Part shown: positions 7,903 to 16,110 of the stretch, piece after piece
Numbering within the stretch: the stretch's first letter is position 1
How the letters are laid out: every line of letters begins with the position of its first letter
DNA from: Aeromonas diversa CDC 2478-85
GTDB lineage: Bacteria > Pseudomonadota > Gammaproteobacteria > Enterobacterales > Aeromonadaceae
Direction: 5' to 3'
Length of the DNA stretch: 64,000 bases
Assembly (NCBI RefSeq): GCF_000819805.1
Contig: NZ_CDCE01000029.1
Coordinates: 436,833 to 500,832 of the forward strand
Notes under the pieces: model-generated
What the model was told of the DNA's origin: nothing
The model's database searches: none
Seen by the model: only the letters and a program-made list of their open reading frames with translations
Program-made: the position numbers and the translations under genes

Positions 7903-8172
7903 ATGGGTGAGGCGCAAATCGTTCAACTGGCTGGCGAGCTGCTCTGGCTGGTGCTGGTGTTGTCACTGCCTGTGGTGCTGGTGGCCTCCCTGGTCGGCAT
8001 CCTGGTTGGCCTGGTGCAGGCGCTGACCCAGATCCAGGATCAGACCGTCGCCTTCGTCATCAAGCTGGTGTGTGCCTGCATAACCCTGGCCCTGACCCAC
8101 CACTGGATGGGAGAGGCCCTGCTCGGGTACGCGGCAAGAACCCTGGATCTGATTGGCCAGATGGGGAGCTAG
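7903..8172 (+). CDS. sctS: T3SS export gate protein SctS
   Basis: The 89-aa protein has two transmembrane helices (roughly residues 13-37 and 50-72) flanking a polar hairpin with QALTQIQDQTVAFVIKL. This is the FliQ/SctS pattern; four or more copies complete the SctR5S4T1 gate. It starts 10 nt after sctR behind a GAGGAGG ribosome binding site, and sctT follows within 2 nt. Confidence 0.92.
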   Translation: MGEAQIVQLAGELLWLVLVLSLPVVLVASLVGILVGLVQALTQIQDQTVAFVIKLVCACITLALTHHWMGEALLGYAARTLDLIGQMGS

Positions 8173-8173
8173 C

Positions 8174-8953
8174 ATGGAAGAGCTGAATCACTGGTGGCCG
8201 CTGCTCGGGGTGGCCATGATGCGCCCGCTCGGGGCCATGCTGATTCTCCCCCTGTTTGGCCCTGCCATGCTGGGGGGAACCCTGATCCGCAACGCTCTGG
8301 CCCTGATGGCGACCCTGCCGGTGCTGCCCCTGCTCTCGACCCTGGTGCTGCCCAATCCGCTGCAGGCCCCTGTGCACTATGCCCTGGTGTTGGCGGCAGA
8401 GCTCGGCATCGGCGTGATGCTGGGGTTCTCCGCGGCCATCCCGCTCTGGGCACTGGATATGGCCGGTTTTGTCATCGACACCATGCGCGGGGCCTCCATG
8501 GCCGGTGTCTTCAACCCTCTGCTGGGAGGGCAGTCGTCCCCCATGGGCTCTCTTTTCTCCCAGTTGGCGGGGGTGCTCTTCATGGTACTGGGGGGCTTTC
8601 ATGCCCTGCTCAGCGCCCTGTTTACTTCTTATACGCATCTGCAACCGGGTCAGGGATGGCACTGGAGCAGCGGTTTCTTGCCCCTGCTCGAGCAGTTGTG
8701 GCACCAGCTCTACACCCTGGCTCTGAGCTTTGCCATGCCGGCCATGGTGATGATGGTGCTCATCGATCTGGCCCTGGGTCTTATCAACCGCTCGGTTCAG
8801 CAGCTCAACGTCTTCACCCTTTCCATGCCTATCAAGAGTGCCATGGTATTGCTGATGCTGATCATGGCGCTCCCTTTCGCCCTCTCGGGGGTGCTGGATC
8901 ACTTCGTACAGTTTGACGGTGGCCTGATCTTGCAACTGGGAGCACGGCCATGA
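8174..8953 (+). CDS. sctT: T3SS export gate protein SctT
   Basis: The 259-aa multi-pass inner-membrane protein is the single-copy SctT/FliR component of the export gate. It has about six hydrophobic segments and the family stretch FVIDTMRGASMAGVFNPLLGGQSSPMGS, with a later INRSVQQLNVFTLSMPIKS. The length equals SsaT as I recall it. The ATG at 8174 comes right after the sctS stop; earlier in-frame starts would overlap sctS. Its end overlaps the sctU start by 4 nt (ATGA). Confidence 0.92.
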   Translation: MEELNHWWPLLGVAMMRPLGAMLILPLFGPAMLGGTLIRNALALMATLPVLPLLSTLVLPNPLQAPVHYALVLAAELGIGVMLGFSAAIPLWALDMAGFVIDTMRGASMAGVFNPLLGGQSSPMGSLFSQLAGVLFMVLGGFHALLSALFTSYTHLQPGQGWHWSSGFLPLLEQLWHQLYTLALSFAMPAMVMMVLIDLALGLINRSVQQLNVFTLSMPIKSAMVLLMLIMALPFALSGVLDHFVQFDGGLILQLGARP

Positions 8954-10005
8954 GTGAAAAGACCGAGCAGCCCACAGCCAAGCGGATCCGCGATGCCCGT
9001 GAGGAGGGGCAGGTCGCCAAGAGCCAGGAGATCAACGCCCTGGTCCAGCTCGCGGTCATCCTGCTCTGGATGGTGGCCGAGGGGCCCATGCTCTACCTGG
9101 CGCTCGGGGATCTCATCGTCTCGACGGTGGGGGTGGTCAATCTTTCTCTCTCCTCGGCCATGAGTGTGCTGGTGGGCAAGCTGGCCACGCTGGTGGTGCG
9201 CTTCGTCTTTGGATTGGCCGACTTGCTGGCGGTGTTGTTGATCCTGACCGGCCTTGTTCAGAGTGGTTTTCTGTTTGCTCCCAAGGCGATTCAGCCCTCC
9301 GGGCAGCGTATCAATCCCCTGTCCAATGCCAAGCAGATGGTGTCTGTGGTCAAGCTCTTCGAACTTGGCAAGATGCTGCTCAAGATGGGGATCCTGGCGC
9401 TGACCTTCAGCTACCTCATCGAGCGTTATGCTGCCTCCTTTACCCATCTCTCCCAGGCTGGCGTGGTGGCCGGCATCCTGGTCTGCAGCAAGATGGCGCA
9501 GTGGATGTGGGCCATCTTGTTGATCCTGACCGCCCTCTTTGCCGTTGCCGATTACGCCATGCAGCATCATCAACTGCGCAAGCAGCTGATGATGTCGAAA
9601 GAGGATATCAAGCAAGAGTTCAAAAATGCCGAAGGGAGCCCCGAGATCAAGCAGCGGCGTCGTGAGCTCCATCGCGAGGTGCAAAGCGGCAGTCTGGCCG
9701 AGAAGGTGGCCGACGCCTCAGTGGTGGTGCGCAACCCGACCCATATCGCCGTCTGCCTGCGTTATTGCGAAGGGGAGACGCCGCTCCCCAGAGTCCTCGA
9801 ATATGGGCGTGACGAGCGAGCCTTGCACATAGTGGCGCTGGCCGAGGCACGTGGCATTCCCGTGGTGGAAAACATTCCGCTCGCCAGGGCGCTGGTAGCC
9901 TCCACCCAACCGGGCGACTTCATTCCCGAGGAGCTCTTCGTGGCGGTGGCCCAGGTGCTGCGGCTGTTGCGGGAAGAGAGTGAGGAGGTAGACGATGAGG
10001 AGTAA
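8950..10005 (+). CDS. sctU: T3SS export switch protein SctU
   Basis: The 351-aa protein has four N-terminal transmembrane segments and a cytoplasmic autoproteolytic domain. The cleavage motif NPTH is intact at residues 262-265, so self-cleavage between N262 and P263, needed for switching from early to late substrates, is expected. The start MSEKTEQPTAKRIRDAREEGQVAKS is typical of the family. It overlaps sctT by 4 nt and the next gene by 11 nt. The flagellar paralogue flhB at 59,134 carries NPSH instead. Confidence 0.93.
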   Translation: MSEKTEQPTAKRIRDAREEGQVAKSQEINALVQLAVILLWMVAEGPMLYLALGDLIVSTVGVVNLSLSSAMSVLVGKLATLVVRFVFGLADLLAVLLILTGLVQSGFLFAPKAIQPSGQRINPLSNAKQMVSVVKLFELGKMLLKMGILALTFSYLIERYAASFTHLSQAGVVAGILVCSKMAQWMWAILLILTALFAVADYAMQHHQLRKQLMMSKEDIKQEFKNAEGSPEIKQRRRELHREVQSGSLAEKVADASVVVRNPTHIAVCLRYCEGETPLPRVLEYGRDERALHIVALAEARGIPVVENIPLARALVASTQPGDFIPEELFVAVAQVLRLLREESEEVDDEE

Positions 10006-10636
10006 GGTATGCTGGCTGCTGCTCTGCCTGCTGGCTGGCTCTCTCTGTGCCGAGCCCCTGCGCTGGGTCAGGGTTCCTGCCGATGGCGGCATTCCTGCGG
10101 TGACGAAGGAAACGCCAGTGGTCTCGGTACCGGCCGGGGATCCTGCCCTTTACAAGGCGCTGATCGCCGAAGTGGCCGGTCAGCACCGGCTCGATCCGCT
10201 GCTGGTGCAGGCGGTGGTCGCCGTGGAGTCGGCCTACCGCCACGATGCGGTGTCGGAGAAGGGGGCCATCGGATTGATGCAGCTGATGCCGGCCACGGCC
10301 GCTCGTTATGGCAAGCATGCCCTGACGGTGCCGCGAGAGAATCTGGAGGCCGGCGTTACCTATCTGGGGGAGCTGCTGCAGCGATTCGGTCGACTCGATC
10401 TTGCCCTGGCCGGTTACAATGCCGGTGAAGGGGCCGTCGCTCGCTACGGGGGGCGCATTCCTCCCTATCCGGAGACCCAGCGATATGTCGAGAAGGTGCT
10501 CGATTACTATCAGAGCCTGCAACAGAATGCACCAAATGAGATGCCAGCGGCCGCTCGCCCTGCCCCTGACCTCGGCGATATGGGACAATTATGGCGCCTC
10601 CTGACCGGAGGTTCGTCGAATACGACCAACAGTTGA
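9995..10636 (+). CDS. Periplasmic lytic transglycosylase of the T3SS locus (SLT domain)
   Basis: The 213-aa protein starts with a signal peptide (MRSKVCWLLLCLLAGSLCAEP), so it is exported. An SLT-family domain follows with catalytic Glu78 in VVAVESAYRHDAVS, then GAIGLMQLMPATAARYG and AGYNAGEGAV. Enzymes of this type (IagB, VirB1-like) open peptidoglycan so that the injectisome can pass. The gene starts inside the end of sctU (11-nt overlap) and is followed after 10 nt by the sensor kinase, so it is co-expressed with the export gate. The C-terminal 35 residues beyond the SLT fold are unremarkable. The SLT call is firm; the T3SS role is inferred from the operon. Confidence 0.9.
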   Translation: MRSKVCWLLLCLLAGSLCAEPLRWVRVPADGGIPAVTKETPVVSVPAGDPALYKALIAEVAGQHRLDPLLVQAVVAVESAYRHDAVSEKGAIGLMQLMPATAARYGKHALTVPRENLEAGVTYLGELLQRFGRLDLALAGYNAGEGAVARYGGRIPPYPETQRYVEKVLDYYQSLQQNAPNEMPAAARPAPDLGDMGQLWRLLTGGSSNTTNS

Positions 10637-10646
10637 AGGAGCCACC

Positions 10647-13361
10647 ATGATCCGCCTGCCCTGGCGCACCTCACTCTCATTGCGTCTCGCGCTGACTCTC
10701 AGTGGTGTCATCACCCTGTTTTGGCTACTCAGTACCAGCGTGGCCCTGCTGCTCGACTTCGAACAGACCAAGGGGGCGTTGCAGCGGCAGCTCATCTCTC
10801 GGGTCGAGGAGAGTGTCTATGAGCTGAGCGTGGAGCTGCTCGATGTGGAGCGTGATGTGGCGACCCTGCTACGCAGTTGGCAGGGACTGAGCGACAAGGA
10901 GCTGCGGCCCGAACACTATCTGGCAGCGCACTATATAGCCGACGGGGAAGGGGTTGCCGATGCCTCGCCCCGTATCCAGCGAGCTCTGGCCTTCGTAGAG
11001 GCTTATGGCAGCGGGGGGCTGGGTGACTTTGTCGATACGTTTGTGCTGCTCGATGGTGGCGTGGTGCTTTCCAGTGCCAGTGGCCGTCCGACCGATACCC
11101 CCCGCCATCTGGCCCAACTCAGAGCGCTGCGCAACCAGGTGAGCGGGGGGATTATTTGGAGCTCTCCCTATCACAGCCAGGATGGGGATTGGCATGTGAT
11201 CGCCGCCAGGCGTGACCCTGCGAGCGACGCTCTTATCGGGGTCACTGTCCATCTTCCCCCCTCCTTTGGCACCGAGGAGCGGCGCGCGGACGAAGAGATC
11301 GTCTGGCTGGGGAGCCAGGGCTCCCCCATTACCGCTAATACAACTCGCCACCGGGTCTCGCCCGAGGGGTGTCTCGGCCAGGATGGGGTCGACCGGGAGG
11401 GGCGTTTTGCTATCTGTCGGGAGGTGATCCCGGTGGGGTGGCAGATGCAACTCTTCACTCCCAGCAGTCAGATCAGGGAGGCCGCCTTCGCCGCCCTGCA
11501 TCGGCATCTGCCGGTGGCCCTGCTGTTGCTAGTCACCCTGGTGGGGCTGCTCTATCTGGTACTGCAACGTACCCTGGGACGCCGTCTGGACGGGGTGATG
11601 AGAAAACTTACCCCCCATGTGCCGGTCGCCTTGCTTCCTGCGCTGTCGGTAGAGGGAGAAGATGAGCTGGGGCGCATCGCCCAGACCTACAACCGCTTGC
11701 TCGAGGCGGTTAAGGCGCAATACGCGGTGCTGGAAGCGAGGGTGGCGGAGCGTACGGCCGAGCTGGAGCTGGCTCGGCGCCAGGCCGAGCAGGCCAGCGC
11801 CAACAAGAGTGAGCATCTCAATAGCATCAGCCACGAGATCCGCACCCCCCTCAACGGCATCATTGGAGCCTTGACCCTGCTCGGTCAGGGAGAAACGAGT
11901 GGCGAGCAGCGGGATCTTTTGGACACAGGTCTCAAGTGCTCCAGACACTTACTGGAGATCATCAATAACCTGCTCGACTTCTCCCGGATCGAATCCGGCC
12001 AGATGGTCGTGATGGCTGAGCGTCTCGACCCGCTGCCCCTCATCGATCAGGCCATGCTCACCGTCCAGTTACCGGCAATAGAGAAGGGGCTGAGCCTACA
12101 CTGCCTGCTGGATGCGAGCTTCCCCCGCATGCTCAATACCGATGGACTGCGTCTGCGCCAGATCCTGATCAACTTATTGGGTAATGCTGTCAAATTTACT
12201 GCGGGCGGGGAGGTGACTCTGCGAGGCTGGAGCGAGGGGGAGAGGGTCTTCGTTCGCGTCACCGACAGCGGCCCCGGGATCCCGGTCGCTCGTCATGACG
12301 ATGTCTTTACCCCCTTCCACCAAGTCGACAGCCATAAGGCGGGGAGTGGGCTTGGGCTACCCATTGCCCGTAGCCTGGCTCGGTTACTCGGAGGAGATCT
12401 CGTTCTCGAGATGGTGCCGCGTGGTGCCAGTTTTCGGTTGGAGTTGCCACTGGGAGAGGGGCAAGTGGCCGAGCGGGTGGCCCGGGGCGATATTCTTGCC
12501 CCTGTCAGCCTGCACGAGCAATTAGCCGCTTGGGGTTATAAACCCGAACTGGGGAAAAACCCTGAACTGGAGGGGAGGGAGCTTTGCTATCTACCGGATC
12601 GGCTGCGCCGTTGTCTGGAGGGGCGCCCGGTTGAAAACCTGCTTGAAGAGCAGATGCCGACCTCTCCTTGGTCGCTGCAGATCTTGCTGGTCGATGATGT
12701 GGAGACCAACCGGGACATAGTGGGGCGCATGTTGCGCCAACAGGGGCATAGGGTCTATCTGGCGGCCAGCGGTGCCGATGCCCTGCTGCTCGGGCGTGAA
12801 CACGTGTTCGATCTGGTGTTGATGGATATGCGTATGCCCGGCCTCTCCGGTGAGGAGACGCTACATCTGTGGCGAGACGAGGAAAATGGCATTTTGGATC
12901 CCGATTGTCCCGTCATCGCGCTGACGGCCAATGCCCAACCGGGGGAGCGACAGCGGTTGCAAAGAGCGGGCTTCAACGAATATCTGACCAAACCCGTTAC
13001 CCCCCTGGTGTTATCGCAGGCGTTGGAGTTTGCCGCCGATCTGCAGCTGGAGCGGGACATTGAACTCGCCTTAAACCAGGGCGGGGCCGTGCTGGGGGAG
13101 GATCCGCAACTGCGTGAGCGCCTGGCAGAGCATCTCGAGGAGTATCTGATGCAGCTGGAAGAGGCCCTGGAGAAGGGAGAAGAGCAGGGGGTGCGGCACC
13201 TTCTTCACACCATCAAGGGGCTGGCCGGGCAGGGGGGGCTGAGTCTGGTTCATGAGGCTTGCCGTCACTGGGAGGAGTGCCTCGAGGAGGAGTGCGAGAT
13301 GTCTCCCCTCGCACTCGGCGATCTGCGACGCTTGGTGCGAGGGGAGCTCGGGAGTGATTAA
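10647..13361 (+). CDS. Hybrid sensor histidine kinase (SsrA-like: HisKA-HATPase-REC-HPt)
   Basis: The 904-aa tripartite kinase has TM1 at about residues 13-36, a periplasmic sensor of about 250 residues, TM2 at about 286-306 and a HAMP-like linker. HisKA follows with His396 in NSISHEIRTPLNG, then HATPase (NLLGNAVKFT, DSGPGIP, GSGLGLPIA). A receiver with Asp727 in LVLMDMRMP and a C-terminal HPt with His854 in LLHTIKGLAGQGG complete the phosphorelay. Architecture and size match SsrA of SPI-2 (about 920 aa). It is the last gene of the sctRSTU operon, 10 nt after the transglycosylase, so its level should follow T3SS expression. The probable partner is the response regulator that converges on it; their stop codons share the palindrome TTAA. 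The stimulus cannot be read from the sequence. Confidence 0.92.
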   Translation: MIRLPWRTSLSLRLALTLSGVITLFWLLSTSVALLLDFEQTKGALQRQLISRVEESVYELSVELLDVERDVATLLRSWQGLSDKELRPEHYLAAHYIADGEGVADASPRIQRALAFVEAYGSGGLGDFVDTFVLLDGGVVLSSASGRPTDTPRHLAQLRALRNQVSGGIIWSSPYHSQDGDWHVIAARRDPASDALIGVTVHLPPSFGTEERRADEEIVWLGSQGSPITANTTRHRVSPEGCLGQDGVDREGRFAICREVIPVGWQMQLFTPSSQIREAAFAALHRHLPVALLLLVTLVGLLYLVLQRTLGRRLDGVMRKLTPHVPVALLPALSVEGEDELGRIAQTYNRLLEAVKAQYAVLEARVAERTAELELARRQAEQASANKSEHLNSISHEIRTPLNGIIGALTLLGQGETSGEQRDLLDTGLKCSRHLLEIINNLLDFSRIESGQMVVMAERLDPLPLIDQAMLTVQLPAIEKGLSLHCLLDASFPRMLNTDGLRLRQILINLLGNAVKFTAGGEVTLRGWSEGERVFVRVTDSGPGIPVARHDDVFTPFHQVDSHKAGSGLGLPIARSLARLLGGDLVLEMVPRGASFRLELPLGEGQVAERVARGDILAPVSLHEQLAAWGYKPELGKNPELEGRELCYLPDRLRRCLEGRPVENLLEEQMPTSPWSLQILLVDDVETNRDIVGRMLRQQGHRVYLAASGADALLLGREHVFDLVLMDMRMPGLSGEETLHLWRDEENGILDPDCPVIALTANAQPGERQRLQRAGFNEYLTKPVTPLVLSQALEFAADLQLERDIELALNQGGAVLGEDPQLRERLAEHLEEYLMQLEEALEKGEEQGVRHLLHTIKGLAGQGGLSLVHEACRHWEECLEEECEMSPLALGDLRRLVRGELGSD

Positions 13362-14002
13362 AACTCCAGCAGACCCAGCCGCCGAGCCCAGTTACTGAGC
13401 TCGGCGGCATTGTGGGCATCAAGCTTGCGCATCAGGTTGAGGCGATGGGTCTCAACCGTCTTGAGACTGATGGAGAGTAGCTCGGCAATATCGCGGTTGC
13501 GTTTTCCTTCCGACACCAGCTTGAGGATCTGTCGCTCCCGCAGAGTCAGGGGCGTTTCTGCTCCGCTGCTCTCGGAGCTCTCCAGAGTTTCCAGCCTGAG
13601 TGCGGGATCGACGAAACGCTTGCCAATGGCGGCGTGTTGCAAGGCGGCGAGCAGGGTCTGTTGCGTGCTCTGCTTCAGCACGTACGCCAGAGCACCCGCG
13701 GCGAGCGCATCTCGTCCCCGACGCTCCTCGCTGGAGGCGGTGACAACCACAATCCGTAGCGCTTCCCAGCGGCGTCTGAGTTGATGGATCACGTCGATTC
13801 CGTCCATGCCGGGCAGGCCGAGATCCAGCAACACCATGTCAGGTGTCAGCTTTTGGCAGGCTTCATAGACCGCCAGCCCGTCGCTGACGGCACCGACGAC
13901 ATCGTAGCGGGGCTGGTTGGCCAACAGGTGACGGATGCCATCAATTAACAGTGCATGGTCTTCGACGATCAGGACTCTCAGGGGAGAGGTAGAAAGGCTC
14001 AT
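13358..14002 (-). CDS. LuxR/NarL-family response regulator (SsrB-like)
   Basis: The 214-aa protein (SsrB is 212 as I recall) has an N-terminal receiver with the acidic pair E14-D15 and phospho-acceptor Asp60 in MVLLDLGLPGMDG. A C-terminal LuxR-type helix-turn-helix follows (LTLRERQILKLVSEGK, then AELLSISLKTVETHRLNLMRKL). It is the likely output of the adjacent hybrid kinase and the best candidate to bind the dyad box found before each T3SS unit. The ATG at 14002 is chosen because GGGAG lies about 6 nt upstream; the longer reading at 14032 lacks a site. It is transcribed separately from the kinase, unlike the tandem ssrAB of Salmonella, with a TATAAT -10 upstream and no T3SS box. Confidence 0.9.
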   Translation of the reverse strand: MSLSTSPLRVLIVEDHALLIDGIRHLLANQPRYDVVGAVSDGLAVYEACQKLTPDMVLLDLGLPGMDGIDVIHQLRRRWEALRIVVVTASSEERRGRDALAAGALAYVLKQSTQQTLLAALQHAAIGKRFVDPALRLETLESSESSGAETPLTLRERQILKLVSEGKRNRDIAELLSISLKTVETHRLNLMRKLDAHNAAELSNWARRLGLLEF

Positions 14003-14031
14003 GCTGACTCCCAATAATTCAACGGCTTTCA

Positions 14032-14037
14032 ATTATA
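14032..14037 (-). promoter_or_regulatory. -10 element for the response regulator gene
   Basis: A perfect TATAAT lies on the leftward strand 29 nt before the ATG at 14002. I see no good -35 at 16-18 nt, so the promoter may be weak or activator-dependent. Confidence 0.35.
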
Positions 14038-14267
14038 TTCATCTGGCTTGTGCGAGGCTATCCGTCCCCTTCATATGGACATTACTCGCACTGGGTTGCA
14101 CCGTGTGTCACCTGGCCATCGGTTGAGGTGGGGCAACGCTGATCGCCCGGAGGGCCACCCATGGGGACAGATCCCCTGGAGGATAGGCTGCCCATACACT
14201 AGGCACAGCTTACGGCTTGCTCCGGGAGTGGCGTCGTGAAGCGGCGCTGAATTCGGGTTGTGTTCAG

Positions 14268-15140
14268 TCAAGCCGGATGCGGCAGCAATGCATCGTCTTC
14301 CCAGCCGAGGGGCAGGGTCAGCAGCTCGTCGATAAGCTCGCGCCGCTCGGATTTCTCGAGGTAGGCGAGATAGAGAGGCCGACTGAGGGGTTGGCTCTCC
14401 TTGACGGAGTGGAGCTGACCGCGACTGATATAGTCGCTCACCATGCGCCTGGGCAGGTAGGCGGCACCGCCGTTGGCGAGCAAGAAATGGAGCGCCATGT
14501 TGGCAGAGCTGGAGTGCAGCACCGGTGTTTTTTGCAGGCTCTGTAGCCGGGTCGGCTGTGGCTCGAAGTTGCTCCCCCAGTCGAGGTGGATATGGGGGAT
14601 CTGGGCCAGTCTGTCTTCCCCTACGTCAGGGTCACGGCTGACCAGCTCAAACACCAGCTCGCCGATGGGGTGCAGGGCAATCTCGTCGATCTTGGTCGGC
14701 TCGGAGAGCAGCGCTATGTCGAGGGAGCGCTCGAGCAGCTGGCGGCAGAGGTGCTCCCGCGAGGCGGTCTCGATTCGCACGGCCAGACCGGGTGCCATGC
14801 CATAGATATGGTGCAACCAGTCGTTGAAATCGAGCTCCCAGAAGACAGGAGGCGCACCGATGGCAAGCTGCTGGCTAAAGCCCGGGGAGAGGGCCACATC
14901 CTGCTTGGCCCGTCCCAGGGTGTGCAAGATGGCATCAGCATAGGGGAGCAGACGTTCGCCCGATGCGGTGAGGCGAATGTTATTGCGATGGCGGGCAAAC
15001 AGGCTGACGCCCAGTTGCTGCTCCAGTTGGCGGATGCGAAAGCTGACCGCCGACTGGGTAAGATAGAGATTTTCAGCAGCCCGGCCGAAATGCCGGGTCT
15101 TGCTCACCTCGATAAAGGTCCGAAGCAGTTCGGTGTCCAT
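14268..15140 (-). CDS. hdfR: LysR-family regulator HdfR
   Basis: The 290-aa LysR-type regulator has a winged helix-turn-helix (MDTELLRTFIEVSKTRHFGRAAE, TQSAVSFRIRQLEQQLG, LFARHRNN) nearly identical to Escherichia coli HdfR as I recall it. A substrate-binding domain follows from about residue 90. HdfR represses the flagellar master operon flhDC in E. coli; the flagellar system here lacks flhDC in view, so its target may differ. It is translationally coupled to maoP through a TAATG stop/start overlap, a partnership that supports the name. The C-terminal effector domain is more diverged than the DNA-binding domain. Confidence 0.88.
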   Translation of the reverse strand: MDTELLRTFIEVSKTRHFGRAAENLYLTQSAVSFRIRQLEQQLGVSLFARHRNNIRLTASGERLLPYADAILHTLGRAKQDVALSPGFSQQLAIGAPPVFWELDFNDWLHHIYGMAPGLAVRIETASREHLCRQLLERSLDIALLSEPTKIDEIALHPIGELVFELVSRDPDVGEDRLAQIPHIHLDWGSNFEPQPTRLQSLQKTPVLHSSSANMALHFLLANGGAAYLPRRMVSDYISRGQLHSVKESQPLSRPLYLAYLEKSERRELIDELLTLPLGWEDDALLPHPA

Positions 15141-15505
15141 TAGTCGAGGGACTCGTCGCCGCCGCCACCACCGCCGCCGCCACCGCTGCTCTCGAAGCCG
15201 CTGCTCTCTTCACTGCCACCGGCCACGGTGCAGAGTCGATGTACACGCTTGGGACCAATTACCTTGAGGTACTTGAACCAGACTTTGGCATGGGGATTGC
15301 CGCCGGCTTCACCGCTCTTGACCTGAGAGAGGAAGGCCGCCTCGACCTCATCACGGGGCTCCTGGGTACCCTGGTAGAGGGCCAGCATGGCGGTGCCATA
15401 CTTCTCCAGTGCATCGGCCTCGGCAACGGTGAACTCACCGCTGCGGCGCAGGCCACGGGGAAAATGTTTGAAGTCGTTGAAACGCTTATCAGATTCGAAG
15501 CTCAT
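15140..15505 (-). CDS. maoP: Macrodomain Ori protein MaoP (DUF413, YifE family)
   Basis: The 121-aa protein matches the MaoP/YifE family: RFNDFKHFPRGLRRSGEFTVAEADALEKYG near the start and a late KVWFKYLKVIGPKRVHRLCTVAGG. MaoP acts with the maoS site to organise the replication-origin macrodomain in enterobacteria. The tail is unusual: nine consecutive glycines followed by DESLD, encoded by a GCC/ACC tandem on the top strand (15,165-15,200). The ATG at 15505 gives the family-typical start; the ribosome binding site is weak. It is cotranscribed with hdfR (TAATG overlap). Confidence 0.88.
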   Translation of the reverse strand: MSFESDKRFNDFKHFPRGLRRSGEFTVAEADALEKYGTAMLALYQGTQEPRDEVEAAFLSQVKSGEAGGNPHAKVWFKYLKVIGPKRVHRLCTVAGGSEESSGFESSGGGGGGGGGDESLD

Positions 15506-16110
15506 AAGTGATCTTTTTCTGGTTATGGTTACCTTCGCGGGCAAGTATCATCAGGCTTGGAGAGAGTGCAAAATCAATTTACTGTCCATCTTAATGAAAT
15601 TTTTTTATTGATGGGTGTCGCTACAGATTTATCGGCTCCCGTCCATGCAAAAAGGCCATAAATGACCCTTATTGCTGATTCTACAAGCATTTTCTAATCG
15701 GAAGCGGATTTAGGCGCTTCGCAAAATACCTTGCCGCTCTCTCTGTGCCAGGTCTGCCCCGCTCTTCTCTTGCAGCACAATCGCCTTCCTGTTCTTTGCT
15801 GAGAGGAAGCTTTGTCACTGGGCGCGAGCCTCAGGTGACCTGAGTCCTCCCTCATCAAGGTTAGGGTTTCTGACTGGGGGCAAGTGGGACGGCATGCGCG
15901 GCTACATATATAGCTGTGAGGATCGGGTCTAGTTTGCTGTCTGATACCAAGATCCAATTGGGCTTGCGTGGGGTAAACCTGTCAAACGCCTGACATATGA
16001 AAATTCCGAAACCAGGTTAACTGGTTTCGGAATGGTATGTCTTCGTGCATGGACTCTTAATACGCTGATCTGGATAGCGTTATATCAGTCAGCGCATTCA
16101 ATGCCCAAGA
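15506..16110. other. Gene-free stretch between the first GH20 gene and maoP
   Basis: About 600 nt with no convincing coding sequence. It contains the strong hairpin at 16,003-16,033 and a smaller one at 15,701-15,720 (GAAGCG / CGCTTC). An open frame at 15,694-15,957 on the leftward strand has no ribosome binding site and an unnatural composition. The maoP promoter should lie within its first 100 nt (around 15,550-15,600, AT-rich), but I cannot place it exactly. Confidence 0.5.
16003..16033 (-). terminator. Hairpin downstream of the first GH20 gene
   Basis: A perfect 13-bp inverted repeat (ATTCCGAAACCAG) with a 5-nt loop lies about 80 nt past the GH20 stop. On the leftward strand only a short TTT follows, so it may be a weak terminator or a 3'-end stabilising hairpin. 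Confidence 0.5.

Noticed and set aside
15694-15957. A possible 87-codon gene between maoP and the first GH20 gene.
   Set aside because: No ribosome binding site, odd Cys/Arg-rich composition and no similarity recognised.
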